From Neocallimastix lanati (nom. inval.) (Eukaryota > Neocallimastigomycota > Neocallimastigomycetes > Neocallimastigales > Neocallimastigaceae), in assembly GCA_016946835.1 (NCBI GenBank), contig JACVTC010000049.1, positions 533,501 through 597,500 on the forward strand: 64,000 nucleotides of DNA, given 5' to 3'. The translations under genes and the position numbers were made by a program. Below are positions 1 through 10,901 of the stretch, piece after piece (the stretch's first letter is position 1; every line of letters starts with the position of its first letter). The notes below the pieces were generated by a model, which did no database searches, was not told where the DNA came from, and worked only from the letters and a program-made list of their open reading frames with translations.

Positions 1-559
1 TAAGAGAATAGCTGAGCTGTAGTCGTCGTTGTTAAGTAAAAGTTAAGATTAAAAGTTATATTATGTTAAGTTAGTTTGTAATTAAAAGTATAAGAAAGTT
101 GTTAAATATTCTTTTTAAATTATATGTAGTTTTTTATATAAAATTAAATAAATAAATAAATAATAAATTAATAAATTTAATAAATAAATCCCAACAAAAG
201 TACATCGAACTTTTGAGTTGTATATCATTACATCATTATTACTCACTTTGAATAATGAAACTTTATAAATTAAAAATAATTAGTCATAAATTAGTTAAAT
301 TAAAATAATCAAAGAAAAATTGCCTTTTCCGTTTGTTTACAAAAACTTGCCGTTTTGTTTATTTATTTTAGAAATATTAGATAGTTTTAAATAGTTTTTA
401 TATAAAAAGAATTCATAAAATTTCATGTAATTTATTATTAAATGTAATTATAAATATATAATAATATTGTAGTTAGTTTATTACAATTTATTCAATTTAA
501 ATTTTAATTTTCAAAAAGTATAAGAGTTAATTTTCAACTATTGAACGATAGTTGGAAAA

Positions 560-668
560 TAGTATAGTTTAGTATAGAATAGGAAAGTATAGCATAGTAT
601 AGTATAAAATAGTATAAATAGTATAGTATAGAAAAGTATAGTATAGTATAGCATAGTATAGTATAACT
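560..668. repeat. TATAG-type pentanucleotide microsatellite
   Basis: About 110 bp of imperfect TATAG/TATAA units (agtatagtatag...) in an otherwise non-coding stretch (1-1035). Apart from this repeat, the hairpin at 767-817 and AT-rich sequence I see no gene here. Confidence 0.85.
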
Positions 669-766
669 ATTATAAATTTTATATTTTATTAATTAGTATT
701 ATAACTATTATTAGAATAGTTATTTTTTTATAAAACAAATTTTATTTTAAATTTTATTTTAAAAAT

Positions 767-817
767 CTTAACTGCTAGTAGGCTTTCCGGTAAAGGACCC
801 TACGGTACCCAGTTAAG
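767..817. other. GC-richer structured hairpin island
   Basis: Perfect 8-bp outer arms CTTAACTG / CAGTTAAG enclose an inner 5-bp pair GTAGG / CCTAC and a central CTTTCC / GGTAAAG pair with one bulge. The island stands out in DNA that is otherwise nearly all A/T. It contains the 12-mer CTAGTAGGCTTT that is repeated near 40.4 kb. It could be the leader or U5 of an unrecognised retroelement; function unknown. Confidence 0.6.
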
Positions 818-1035
818 TGATTGTTGATTTTTAGAATAGTTAAATTCGATAAATAAGAAATATTAATAAAAGGATTTTTTATAAAACAAAAAATTAAATT
901 AGTTTTTAGTTTTAGTGTTTTAGTTAATAATTAATTATAGTGTTAATATAATAAAATTGTGTAAAATAAAATAGTCTGTCCACACCGACCTAAGCTATTA
1001 GTTTATTTTACAAATTCATTCTTTACCAAAATTTG

Positions 1036-1590
1036 TGTAACAGATACATGGTAACTCCAAGCCTATCCAATGATAGTTCTTTGGTTACGTAACGTATCTC
1101 TAAACAGCTAGCAATTTTGGCTAATCAAATAAAATCTTTTGTTAATTTCGTACATTAAATTTTATTATTTTATAATTAATTATATAGTTAAATACTTAGA
1201 TAAATACATTTCATTTAGTGATTAGTAAACTAAGTTAAATTAAATTATTTACCAATCATAATATTATTGACATGTATAAATAACAATTGAACTTGTAACT
1301 GTAACGCACTAGCGTTACTATTAACGTAAATTGTTGATAAAAATATTAATATTAATAAATAAAATATAATTATTAAATAAAATATATTACTCAGTGTAAG
1401 CCCAGCAACTGATAACAAATAGAGTTATAAAGTGCTGCGCTATATTCTAGTGTAATAGAAAATAATTGTTATAAATTAATTAATTTAGTGTTTATTATTA
1501 ACAACTCGGATAGAGAGGTGTTAAGTTATCTTAGCCTTTAGATTTAATTATTATTCGTTATTTTAGTTAATAATAAACGTACTTTTTACA
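1036..1590 (+). mobile_element. LTR, family 1 (TGTAACAG...TTACA)
   Basis: 555-bp repeat beginning TGTAACAGATAC and ending TTTTTACA, with short terminal inverted repeat TGTAA/TTACA. A second copy lies at 36624-37181, in the same orientation and similar along its whole length. It ends with a 13-bp inverted repeat (GTTTATTATTAAC ... GTTAATAATAAAC) close to the 3' end. Unlike the second copy it has no target duplication: the right side abuts exactly the first base of another LTR (TGTAAGAATC at 1591), so this copy may be half of a recombined element. Orientation is nominal. Confidence 0.8.
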
Positions 1591-2475
1591 TGTAAGAATC
1601 TATAATTATTTTTAACAAAATAATTATATTTTCTTAGTTAGGTTATAATTAATATAACTTTTATTTAACTCATATTTCATTTATACAATTAATTATAATT
1701 AATAATTTATTTAATTATATATTAAAATTTTATTTAGTTTAATATTAAAAATTTATTTAATCAAATAATTTTTACACATTTAAAATAATATTAAAATTAT
1801 TTAATTATTCACTTAATTATTAAATTTATTAGTTTTAGTTTTCTCTCACTTATTAAATCATAAACTAAAACACTATTCTGTATTTTATCATGTATTCTGT
1901 ATTCTATCATGTATTCTGTATTGTATTAATCATGTATTTTATTATTAATGTATTGTTTTATATTTTTTATGTAAAGTTCTATAAAATAGAACTAAATAGA
2001 TTAAATTTTAAATTTTATGATCGAAATAATTTTCATTATTTTATTCTTTTATTTTCGATCATTATATTAGATTAAGTAATCGGTTAATTAAGGTTTTTCC
2101 AATTACTTCTTAAAAGTAATCGGTTTTACTTAATTAACACGATGATCGATATGGATAGAATATCGATCAAAAAACTTATCTAGGTTTTTCTTCTAGTCTT
2201 TTCCTAGATAAGAGATTTGTTAAGATTAGAACCCCTTTTGATTTTAACCTTATTTTGACAAAAAAGTATAAATAAGGCTCTTGAGTTCTCTTTGAGAAAT
2301 CAAGAGTTATTATTATAACAATTATAATATAATAATAATAACAATAAGTTTTAACATTTAAAATTTTTAATAAATAATAAAACAAATTATTTTAATAAAA
2401 CAAATTTTATAATTAAAACTTTTCCTTATCAATTTTAGTGTTTCGTCTATTATAATTCGTTATAATAAACTCGAT
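1591..2475 (+). mobile_element. LTR-like copy A, family 2 (TGTAAGAATC...)
   Basis: Begins TGTAAGAATCTATAATTATT and is similar to 5437-6110 over most of its length. It shows a promoter-like TATA box (GTATAAATAAGG at about 2267), followed at once by a 29-nt hairpin (CTCTTGA ... TCAAGAG, 2278-2306) and then TTTTAGTGTT with a second hairpin (2449-2468). Several further inverted repeats occur upstream (GATCGAAA/TTTTCGATC; CTTATCTAGG/CCTAGATAAG). The right boundary is uncertain; the end given is where the shared motifs stop. It reads as a solo LTR or LTR fragment of a gypsy-like element. Confidence 0.65.
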
Positions 2476-2597
2476 AATTAGAAAGAACCATAGGTAAGTA
2501 TGATTCTTTTCTAAACCTTTAATATTAGCAGTTAGAGCTAATATTAATGATTAATAATTTAATTATAATTTTTTAATTAAATTATTACATTACAATT

Positions 2598-3130
2598 TGT
2601 AAAAGGAAATCTTGGTATAGCTATTAGAGCTATAGCCATGAATCGAACTACTTGAGTTCGATTCACACTTAAACCTACTTTTTGAATATTTTATTTTCAT
2701 TGTTCTAGTTAATTATTTTTGTATTTTCTTTAAGAATTTCATAGAAATTCTTAATAATCAAATTGAATTATTTATTTTATTTTATCCTTTCTTCTATTAG
2801 TTTCTAAATTAACCGAGAAAATCAGTTTTAAACGATTTTTCTAAGATTCTAAAATTTTTGAAAATCATACAAACTGTTTTTCCGTAAAAAGTATAAATAT
2901 GAGTAAAATTTTCACAAAAGAAATATTTTTAATTCATGCTTTTATTAATTAATCAATTAATAATAAGTAATTTGATATATTACAAAATTAGTTAATTAAT
3001 TAATAAATAATTACTTTAATAAATTTTATTTTAATAAATTAATAAAACAAAATTTTTTAAAAAAGACATTTTAACTTATTATTAATTTTCCAGTGTTGCC
3101 TACTGCTATATAAGTGACCAGCTCGTTACA
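2598..3130 (+). mobile_element. Probable LTR, family 3 (TGTAAAAGG...CGTTACA)
   Basis: Ends with GCTCGTTACA. Its last 200 bp recur in reverse complement at 56419-56622. The 5' part holds strong palindromes (TATAGCT/AGCTATA; GAATCGAACT/AGTTCGATTC, 2640-2664), and a TATA-like AGTATAAATATGAG lies at about 2890. Terminal TGTAA/TTACA supports an LTR of 533 bp, but no target duplication is visible, so the 5' end is inferred. Confidence 0.55.
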
Positions 3131-3479
3131 TAAAATATAATATATGAAATTAATTGATTAACGAAAAATAATAATAAATTTATATTTTTTATAATATTTA
3201 AATTTAAAAATATAAGATTAATTTCTAAATAATTTAAAATTTAGTAATAAAATATTTTAATAATTTTAGTTTAGTTTAATTTTAGTTTAGTTTAATAATC
3301 ATAGAAATTAAATAGTAATATATAATTAATAGTATTAATAATAAAAGAATAATAAATAAATAATTAATAAAAACTTATTCAATTTGAGTCAAAAACAAAT
3401 TAAATAAAAAGCTTATTGAATTAGTTTTAGTTTTTTATAACTTTATTTAATTTTAGATTAGTTTTTATTTATTTTATAT

Positions 3480-3745
3480 TGAATATATGTTTAAATAAAT
3501 AGAAATAGTATATTATAATATAATTAAGAAAAAATATAAATACATGTAAAATTATTTTATTAAAAAAATGTAGTTGTTATTAACTATTTTGCAGTTAATA
3601 ACATAAAAAAAAGAATTTTTTACTAAAGAGATTAATAAAAGAATTTTTTTTAATAAAACAAATTTTATTTGTGTAATATTGACAGTGTTTTTGTTTTTTT
3701 GGTGTAATTGTAATCTGCTCCATAAGAACACTTTACAGTCTGTTC
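3480..3745 (-). repeat. Dispersed LTR-like repeat, inverted copy at 48140-48360
   Basis: The reverse complement of this stretch resembles 48140-48360, including a TATA-like AAATATAAATACATG and a perfect hairpin GTTATTAACTATTT/TAGTTAATAAC around 3575-3605. It contains a CAGTGTTTTTG motif like the TAGTGTT signal seen in other LTRs here. Likely part of another LTR; ends not determined. Confidence 0.45.
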
Positions 3746-3963
3746 CTCAAAATTAGAAGATTTTAAGAACTTCGATAGATATAACTGATTTTTTAGAAAT
3801 AAGAAATTCAAACAATGAGGAAAAAATCAAGGGTTCAAGATGCATTATATACTTAAACTAATTGATAGGATTATGCCCAAATGTTGAAAAAAAAAATTGT
3901 TCTTCAAAATGATGATATTAATTACATTATTATTTAGATTAGAACTAAATTTAATGAACCATG

Positions 3964-4100
3964 TGATATAAAATGAAAATAAAAACTTTAATTATTAATA
4001 AATTATTTTATTAATAATTACATAAAAATAAATCAATTATTCACTTAATTAATTATCATATGATTTATATAATGATCTAAAAATAACGTGATAAAGTATA
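3964..4100 (+). mobile_element. 5' part of a gypsy A/B-type LTR, split by nested insertions
   Basis: Begins TGATATAAAATG and follows the start of the 712-bp LTRs of gypsy A and B (compare 54078 onward) up to GATAAAGTATA. Here it is broken by another LTR (4101). The LTR text resumes at 13385 with TATAAATTTATG, so about 9.3 kb of later insertions split one old LTR, with TATA repeated at the junctions. Confidence 0.7.
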
Positions 4101-4440
4101 TGATATGCGGTACTTTTATGTGCTATATTTTAATTATAAAGATATAGTTATATCTTTATTTAATTTATTATTACTTTTCCTAAAATAATTAAAAAACCCC
4201 TTTCTAAATTAATTTTATTAGAAATTGGTTATTATTAAGAAATTACATTTTAAAATTATAAATTTAATAATATGAAATATATTTTAAACATATAATATAA
4301 ATTATATATATAAGAATACAATATCTATATTTAAATAATAAATGTATATTATATGTAAAAATATAAAATAATACATAATAATATATTATATAATATAAAA
4401 TAAAATAAGATTATTTAAATCCTATTAAAGTTAAATATAA
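4101..4440 (-). mobile_element. Truncated 3' LTR of gypsy D (family TGATATGCGG)
   Basis: Shares the start TGATATGCGG.ACTTTTATGTGC and the following about 340 bp with the LTR at 12483-12965, then breaks off next to a gag remnant. In the minus orientation of gypsy D this is the 3' LTR, placed next to gag by a large internal deletion that removed all of pol. Confidence 0.7.
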
Positions 4441-4448
4441 GAATATTA

Positions 4449-4835
4449 TTATATTTTAATATAATAATATATAATTATAAAATATATATGATCCATGAAG
4501 GTATTATTAGAATTTAATCTACCAGATTTAAAAAATTTATTTCTTCCATTATAGTTACTGGTATTACCATAAGAACTCCACATTTCTTGATTTCCTTGCG
4601 TTTCATTTAATATATTTTCATACTTCTCAGCTAAATTAAAGGCAGTTTCGAGGTCAGAAGGGTCAGCCATAGCGACTCTTTCATAAATCTTACTTCGAGG
4701 TCTCATGGCATTTTCATAATCAATTACTGAAATAGCGGATTGATCTATGGAATCTAACTGATCATATAGCTCCAAGAATCTTGTATTAAAGTCATAGATA
4801 CTTTCATTTGGATTGACCATAATTTTCTTAATTTG
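4449..4835 (-). pseudogene. Gypsy D gag, C-terminal half
   Basis: Minus-strand open frame of a gypsy-type Gag capsid: residues such as NPNESIYDFNTRFLELYDQL are typical of the retrotransposon gag domain. It is the continuation of the gag N-terminal half at 11541-11856: KEEKLR at the end of that piece joins LRKIMVNPNE here, so one gag was split by the insertion between 4836 and 11540. No zinc knuckle is left because the frame runs into the truncated LTR at about 4445. Non-functional. Confidence 0.75.
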
Positions 4836-5436
4836 TGTAACGAGTCATGGTACAGGACTTTTGAAATTGATGGATGTATAATAATATATTGGTAAATAGA
4901 TAGTGGACGTATTAAAAGTACGAGAAACTTATATAATATTTATTTATTTATTTATTGACTATTTATTAATTTATTTATTTAAAAATTTATTTAACTATAT
5001 ATTTATTAATCCATTTATTTATTTGTTCATTTATTTATTCATTCCTCCATTACATGAAAAAAAGAAAAAGAGAGATTCAAAATAATATTATTACAAAATA
5101 TTTTATATATTTTGGTAATACATTGATTAGTTAAAATAATTTTGTGTAACAATAAAATAATAATAAAATTTTAGATATGAATATTAATAATAAAAAGTTT
5201 ATAATATAAAATAAAATTTATCAAATGTATAATAAAACTATAATAAGAATATAATAAAATATTTATTTTATAGCAAAATATTAATAATTAATAATTTATT
5301 TATTTATATAATAATAAAGGAAATATTGATAAATTTAATAAAGATAATAATTATTTAATAAAATAGATTTAAAACATATTTATATGGAGAAATGTTAAAA
5401 TTATAATTTAAGGTATTTGAGTAAATACCGTATCAA
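4836..5436 (+). other. Non-coding insert sequence at left edge of the chromovirus block
   Basis: Begins TGTAACGAGTC, similar for its first bases to the chromovirus 3' LTR start at 11111 (TGTAACGAATC), so it may be the decayed start of the chromovirus 5' LTR. The rest is AT-rich with ATTT-type repeats (about 4940-5040). The segment ends with CCGTATCAA directly before LTR copy B; a similar CCCCGTATCAA occurs at about 36606. No gene seen. Confidence 0.35.
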
Positions 5437-6110
5437 TGTAAGAATCTATAATTATTTGCTAACAAATAATTGTATTTTCTTAGTTAAGTTATTATAACTA
5501 TAACTTTATTTAATTATATATAATATTTATTCATTAAATTATTTAATTTAATTTTAAATATTCATTATTTTAACAAAATTTATTTAATTAATTTTAAATA
5601 ATATATTTACAATATATAATTTCTCTACTGTAACTAATGTATTCTGTATTGTATTGTATTCTGTATTTTATAATGTATTCTCTATTTTATTAACTATCTA
5701 ATTTTATATTTTTTATATAAGGATAAATTATATGATCGAAATATCTTTTATTATTTTATTCTTTTATTTTCGATAATTAGATTAGATTGAAAAACCGGTT
5801 AATTAAGATTTTTCCCAATTACTTTTAGAAGTAATCGGTTTTACTTAATGCGATGATCGATATGGATAGAATATCGATCGAAAACTTATCTAGGTTTTTC
5901 TATCTAATCTTTTCCTAGATAAGAGATTCGTTAAGATTAGAAAACCCTTTCTTATTTAATCTTATTTTCATAAAAAAATATAAATAAGGCTCTTGAGTTC
6001 TCTTTGAGAAATCAAGAGTTATTATTATAAAAACATAGTTATAATAGTAACAATTTTATATTTTTAACTTTAATAAATTAATAAAATTTTATTTTTTTAA
6101 AGTACTCGAG
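5437..6110 (+). mobile_element. LTR-like copy B, family 2
   Basis: Second copy of the TGTAAGAATC family (compare 1591). It keeps the inverted repeats GATCGAAA.../TTTTCGAT and CTTATCTAGG/CCTAGATAAG, the TATA box (AAATATAAATAAGG at about 5977), and the 29-nt hairpin at 5990-6018, identical in sequence to copy A. It lies upstream of the chromovirus gag, but it does not resemble the chromovirus 3' LTR, so it is probably a separate insertion rather than the 5' LTR. Confidence 0.6.
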
Positions 6111-6534
6111 GTGCGCTCAAGTACATAAGTCGTAATAGACGAGTGACTGCACAGATAAGTGCATACTATTTCTTCACCTTTTGAATTAAACCTGTAAAAT
6201 TTCAGGAAATGCTTTTTTTTCTAATTTAATTTTTGAACGCTTAAATTTTCTTAAAATTAAATTTATTCTTATTAGATTTTTTATTTTTTCTTTCTCTATT
6301 TTCTTTCTGGAACGAATTCTAATAAAACAATTTATTTTTTTTCTTTTAATTTCCTATAAATTTTTATTATTTCTTTTTTCGTTCCAATAACACAAATAAC
6401 AAAAACTTAATTATTTTATTTAACAATACTAATACTTTTCAAAAATAAAAACTTTTCCAATCAAAATTTTTTCCATTACTTTTAATTACAATTATATCAT
6501 TTCTTTTTATATTCTTTACAAATTACAAATAAAT
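6111..6534 (+). other. Untranslated leader before chromovirus gag
   Basis: No open frame. Contains a GC-richer patch (about 6105-6180: ACTCGAGGTGCGCTCAAG, GTCGTAATAGACGAG) with short inverted repeats, then T-rich sequence up to the gag ATG at 6535. A tRNA-type PBS starting TGG is not evident; many chromoviruses of the Tf1 type self-prime, but I cannot show this here. Confidence 0.4.
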
Positions 6535-7264
6535 ATGGAGGAACACAATATTTTTGAAAATGCTACCTTAAAAGATGGCTTTGCCGGTGACAGAAGATTT
6601 TTAAAAGGTTTCCTAGCGAAAACTGATCTTATATTTGCTCTCTATCCAGATCAATACCTCGAAGATGAAAAGAAAGTAATTTATATAATCTCCTGCTTTT
6701 ATGGAAACGCAATGAATTGGGCAGCTACGTTGATCGAGAATAATAACCCATGTCTACATAACTATGAAGCCTTTGTAGTAAGATTAAAGGCTTTTTATGG
6801 GGGTAATGACGAATCCTATGTAGCCAACCAAATGCTAAGAAGAATTAAACAAAAAAAACATAGGAGGAGTCAGTGGATACATATTAGAATTTAACAAGTA
6901 TGCCGATGTATCCACATGGAACGAAGAAGCAAAAATGGACTCTTTTATGGCCGGTTTAAATGATAATGTTGCCTCTCGTATTCTTGAAATGTTTCCTGGC
7001 CCAAAAACTTTATTTGCTATGAAAACAATTGCTTCCAGAATTGATTCTCGTCTATATGTTCAAAGACAATTTTCAAACCAAAGACGTTTCAATAACGAGA
7101 ATCAAAGATCTAATAAAGCTCATCCTCAAAAAAGAAATGAACCAAAATTCAGCTTTCATAAGCCTCTTTCTAAAACAAGAAAAGGAAAGAAGAAAAAGGG
7201 AAAATCTCTGTGTTTATTGTGGCTCTCCAGACCACAGTTTAAAAGATTGTACAAAGAAGAATAA
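6535..7264 (+). pseudogene. gag: Chromovirus gag (frameshifted)
   Basis: ATG at 6535 opens a Gag capsid frame (MEEHNIFENATLKDGF..., with FLAKTDLIFALYPDQYLEDE and AMNWAATLIE, the usual chromovirus capsid pattern). The frame is lost at an A8 run around 6850 and continues in the next frame (GGVSGYILEFNKYADVSTWNEEAKMDSFMAGL). A second shift near 7180-7200 moves the coding sequence into the pol frame, where a CCHC zinc knuckle CVYCGSPDHSLKDC (about 7208-7250) ends gag. Both shifts sit in A-rich runs and look like decay. The family makes one Gag-Pol polyprotein. Confidence 0.85.
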
Positions 7265-8918
7265 AAATAAAGAAAATATTTCCATGGTATCTATTCCTTC
7301 CAAGGCATCAAATTTAAACAATTCCTCTCAAGAACATCTTGCTACAGAATTTAAATTATCTTTCGAATTATCGCCAAAGATTCTTATTGATTCAGGTTCT
7401 AAGCTCAATCTCATTGATGTCGACTACTGCAATGACCATAATTTACCTTATCATGACGATGGTCAATTACCAAAAATCATTGGTATTGGTGGTAGTCAAT
7501 CTATCTTCGGGATAACTCCACCTCTTAATCTTCGTTATAAGGATCATCCTTGTAGAACCCAATTTTATGTTACAGAGTTACCTGCTTATCCTTGTATTTT
7601 AGGTCTCGATTGGCTCAAAGAACACAACCCTCATATTGATTTTGCTACGAATACTTTATCTTTTGTTTCTAATCACTGTCTTACTTATTGTGTCTCTTTA
7701 CCAAATAATGTTCCAAAATTCCCAGAAGAACCTTCCGCTTTTCCTATTATCGAAAATAAATCTCGCCGTAATACTACTAACAATAAAAGTCACAATTCTA
7801 CTTCCTCCCATAACAATTTAAATTTACAAAACACTTCTCCTTGTACTTCTTTTATGGTTATAACCGATGAATCCAATTGTAAATCAAAAAGTATCCCTAA
7901 CAATTCTAATTCTTTAATTTCTAATTCACTTTCTGTTTCTCATGATACTTCCAAAAATTCTATTTCAAAGTTTAATTCTTCTCTTAATCTTATTTCATAT
8001 TCTGAATTAAAATCTAAACTTCCTAAAGTATTAATGGAATTTTTAGACATTTTTAGTGAATCTTCTGCCAACGAACTTCCGCCTCATAGTCAATATGATT
8101 GTCAAATAAATATTATAGCTAACGGAAAGCTTCATTATGGACCTATCTATCCTTTAACAGATAAGGAAATAAAAACTTTAGAGAAATATATCAAGGAAAA
8201 CCTTAAGAAAGGATTTATTCGTAAATCCAAATCCCCTGCCGGTGCTTCAATATTCTTTGTCCTTAAAAAGAATGGTGAACTCCGATTAGTAGTTGACTAC
8301 CGCCCACTCAATGAAATCACCATTCGAGATTCCTATCCTCTTCCACTAATTCAAGATATGCTTGAGCATTTAGGGAAAGCAAAAATATTTTCTAAATTAG
8401 ATCTTCGCTCGGCATATAATCTCATTCGAATTAAAGAAGGCGACGAATACAAGACCGCTTTTACTTGTATTTTTGGACACTTTGAATACACCGTAATTCC
8501 ATTTGGGCTAAAGAACGCTCCTGCCGTTTTCCAACATTTCATTAATGATGTTCTTGAAGATGTTATTGGAAAATTTGCATATGCCTACATCGATGACATC
8601 ATTATCTTCTCTAAAGATTACAATTCTCATGTTAAGCATGTCAAGGAAATTTTAACTCGCCTCAGGAAAGCTAAACTATATGCTAAACTCGAAAAATGCG
8701 AATTTTTCGTTCCTTACATCGAGTTCCTTGGGAACCGTATCTCCTCTAAAGGCATTTATATGGACCCCAAAAAGGTCGATTCCATTCTAAACTGGCCCAT
8801 TCCCACTTGCGTTAAAGACATTCAATCTTTTCTCGGTCTAGCAATTTTTACAGACGTTTTATTCCAGGTTTTGCTAAACTTGCTCATCCTCTCCATCATT
8901 TTTAAGAAAGAATGTTAA
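7029..8918 (+). pseudogene. pol: Chromovirus pol: protease and reverse transcriptase
   Basis: Open frame with zinc knuckle (about 7208-7250), aspartic protease motif ILIDSGSKLNLI (about 7380) with the family's later ILGLDWL, then a complete RT. RT landmarks: FIRKSKSPAGASIFFVLKKN, LRLVVDYRPLNE, PFGLKNAPAVFQ and the catalytic YIDD (about 8590), then FLGNRIS and the tether/connection SFLGLA. The frame breaks at about 8850 with a 1-nt shift (the following YRRFI.GFAKLAHPL lies in another frame). RT converts element RNA to cDNA in the cytoplasm; this copy cannot make a full polyprotein. The upstream part of this open frame (7029-7180) is an out-of-frame overlap with gag. Confidence 0.88.
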
Positions 8919-9420
8919 GTTTTCATTGTCTCCTGATGCCCAAGATGCTTTTGACTCTCTTAAATTAAAGTTTACCACATCAACAGTTCTTATTTATCCT
9001 AATAGAGAACTTCCTTTTATAGTTGAAACTGATTCTAGTAACTTTGCTATTGGTGCTGTCCTATCACAGAAATCTCCAAACAACAATCATTTATACCCAG
9101 TCGCTTTCTTTTCTAGATCACTTACAGGTGCAGAACGCAACTACCCAATTTACGACAAAGAACTTTTGGCTATTGTTTCCGCTTTAGAAAATTGGGGTCA
9201 CCTTCTTAAAGGTTCTGACATTCCTTTCATTATTTTCTCCGATCATCGTAACCTTTTATTTCAAAAGAAACCTGAAAAAATGACTCAAAGACTTGTTCGA
9301 TGATCATTATTTCTTTCAGAATTCAGTTTTAAAATCCTGTATCGTTCCGGTTCTTCTAATGTAAACCTGATGCTCTTTCCCGCAGTCCTGATTATGTTAA
9401 CTCTGCTAATGATGCAGATA
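8850..9420 (+). pseudogene. pol: Chromovirus pol: RNase H
   Basis: Follows RT in a new frame. DAQDAFDSLK, then IVETDSSNFAIGAVLSQ (first catalytic Asp), FFSRSLTGAERNYPIYDKELLAIV (catalytic Glu), then FIIFSDHRNLLF (Asp). It ends in frame with a TGA at 9301-9303 where the family has a coding codon before the usual LFLSEFSFKILYRSGSSN.NPDALSR. RNase H removes genomic RNA from the RNA-DNA hybrid. Degenerate copy. Confidence 0.85.
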
Positions 9421-9639
9421 TTCCCTTTACCGTCCTTCGTCCAGAAAATTTTTGTGCTCTTGTTTGTTCAATCTCTTCTCATAATTCTAACTGGTTATAA
9501 ATCTGACTCCTTTTATCAAGACTATGTACTTATCTTGATAATAAAAAACCACCTATCCCCCATAGCCAAATTGACAAATTTTTCCTTAACGATGGCTTTC
9601 TTCTTTTCAATAGCCGTATTTATGTTCCACCAAGCTGCC

Positions 9640-10400
9640 GTACACAAATTATGAAAATATGCCATGATTCTCCTACTGCAGGTCATTACGGTATTAAAAA
9701 AAACTATTTCTCTTACTTTTCGTGATTTTTGGTGGCCTTCTTTATCTTCTGATATCAAGAAGTATGTTCGATCCTGCGATATCTGTTGTCTCTCTAAAAC
9801 TTCACGCTATAAACCTTATGGTTTTCTGAACCCTCTTGAAATTAGTGAACGTCCTTGGTCTTCCATTTCAATGGACTTTATTACCAATTTACCCGACTCT
9901 GATGGCTTTACATGCATTCTCGTTATCGTGGATAGATTAACTAAAATGTTCCATCTTATCCTTTTCCATGGTCTCCCTTCCGCTATTGGCACTGCTTTTG
10001 CCTTCATTGACCATATATTTAGACTTCATGGCCTTCCCGAAGAAATTATTTCCAACAGAGGTTCCCAGCTTACTTCATAATTTTGGAAAGCTGTTTGCCA
10101 ATCTCTTAACATTGATCTCAAACTTTCATCTCCATATCATCATCAATCCAATGGCCAGACGGAGAGAGTGAACTCCGTTGTAGAACAATATCTAAGATGT
10201 TTTTCAAATTATAAGGGTTCTGATTGGAAAAACTACCTAAGATTTGCCGAATTTAGCTATAACAACGCTGTTCAAGAATCTAGGGTTTTTCTCCTTTCTT
10301 CCTTAACTATGGTTTTCACCAAAAACATTCATCTTTAATTCCTGAGCAAATTAATGTACCTCGTGCTGTAGAATTTACCAAAGATTTTCAAGATTTAATA
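9640..10400 (+). pseudogene. pol: Chromovirus pol: integrase core
   Basis: HHCC zinc-binding part: SPTAGHYG in one frame and then FRDFWWPSLSSDIKKYVRSCDICCLSK after a shift in an A-run (about 9697). Catalytic core: MDFITNLP (first Asp, about 9870), then a second motif SNRGSQLTS (about 10048) in which the expected Asp is Asn, and SNGQTERVN (Glu, about 10155). An in-frame TAA stands at 10078-10080 just after the second motif. The integrase is dead both by stop codons and by loss of a catalytic residue. Confidence 0.85.
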
Positions 10401-10404
10401 AAGA

Positions 10405-10901
10405 AATTAAAAGAAAACTTGAAAATGGCCATAGAAACCCTGAAGAAACAGGCTGACAAGTATAGATGCAAACCTCCTAAATTTAAAAAGGGTGATAAAG
10501 TTTGGCTTGATAGTTCCCTAATCATTCATAAGGGAAATAAAAAGTTCAAACCAAGAAAACTAGGTCCATATAAAATCTTGGAAAAAGTAACTGAAGTCTC
10601 TTATAAATTAGATTTACCTAAATCTCTAAGAATTCACCCAATTGTACATGTATCAAGCTTGGAGCCTTATTGAGAAGACAACTTTAACAGAATAACACCA
10701 GCTCCACCTCCTATTATAATCAATGATGAAGAAGAATACGAGGTAGAAGAAATTTTAGACAAAAGAAAGCATTATGGTAAAATACAATACTTAATTAAGT
10801 GGAAAGGTTACCCTCTTTCTGAAGCATCTTGGGAACCAAAAGAAAATTTAAATTGTATTGAAATTTTAAAAAATTTTAACAAAAAATTTATCAATAAATA
10901 A
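10405..10901 (+). pseudogene. pol: Chromovirus integrase C-terminus with GPY/F motif and chromodomain
   Basis: Frame 10419-10673 has the GPY/F module (KLGPYKILEKV) and HPIVHVSSLEPY; a single TGA at 10671-10673 interrupts it. In the same frame downstream is a full chromodomain ([20 protein letters not shown], then [14 protein letters not shown]), ending in TAA at 10899-10901. Chromodomains of this class direct integration to chromatin marks. The aromatic residues expected for methyl-lysine binding (Y, W, W) appear conserved. This marks the element as a Tf1-like chromovirus. Confidence 0.9.

Noticed and set aside
1890-2385. Short open frames of F/Y/I/L-rich composition on both strands
   Set aside because: They lie in LTR sequence, are pure AT-composition products and have no domain or codon pattern.
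5437-6110. LTR copy B as the 5' LTR of the chromovirus
   Set aside because: It does not resemble the sequence after the chromovirus PPT (11111-11540), and similar LTRs occur elsewhere without the chromovirus.
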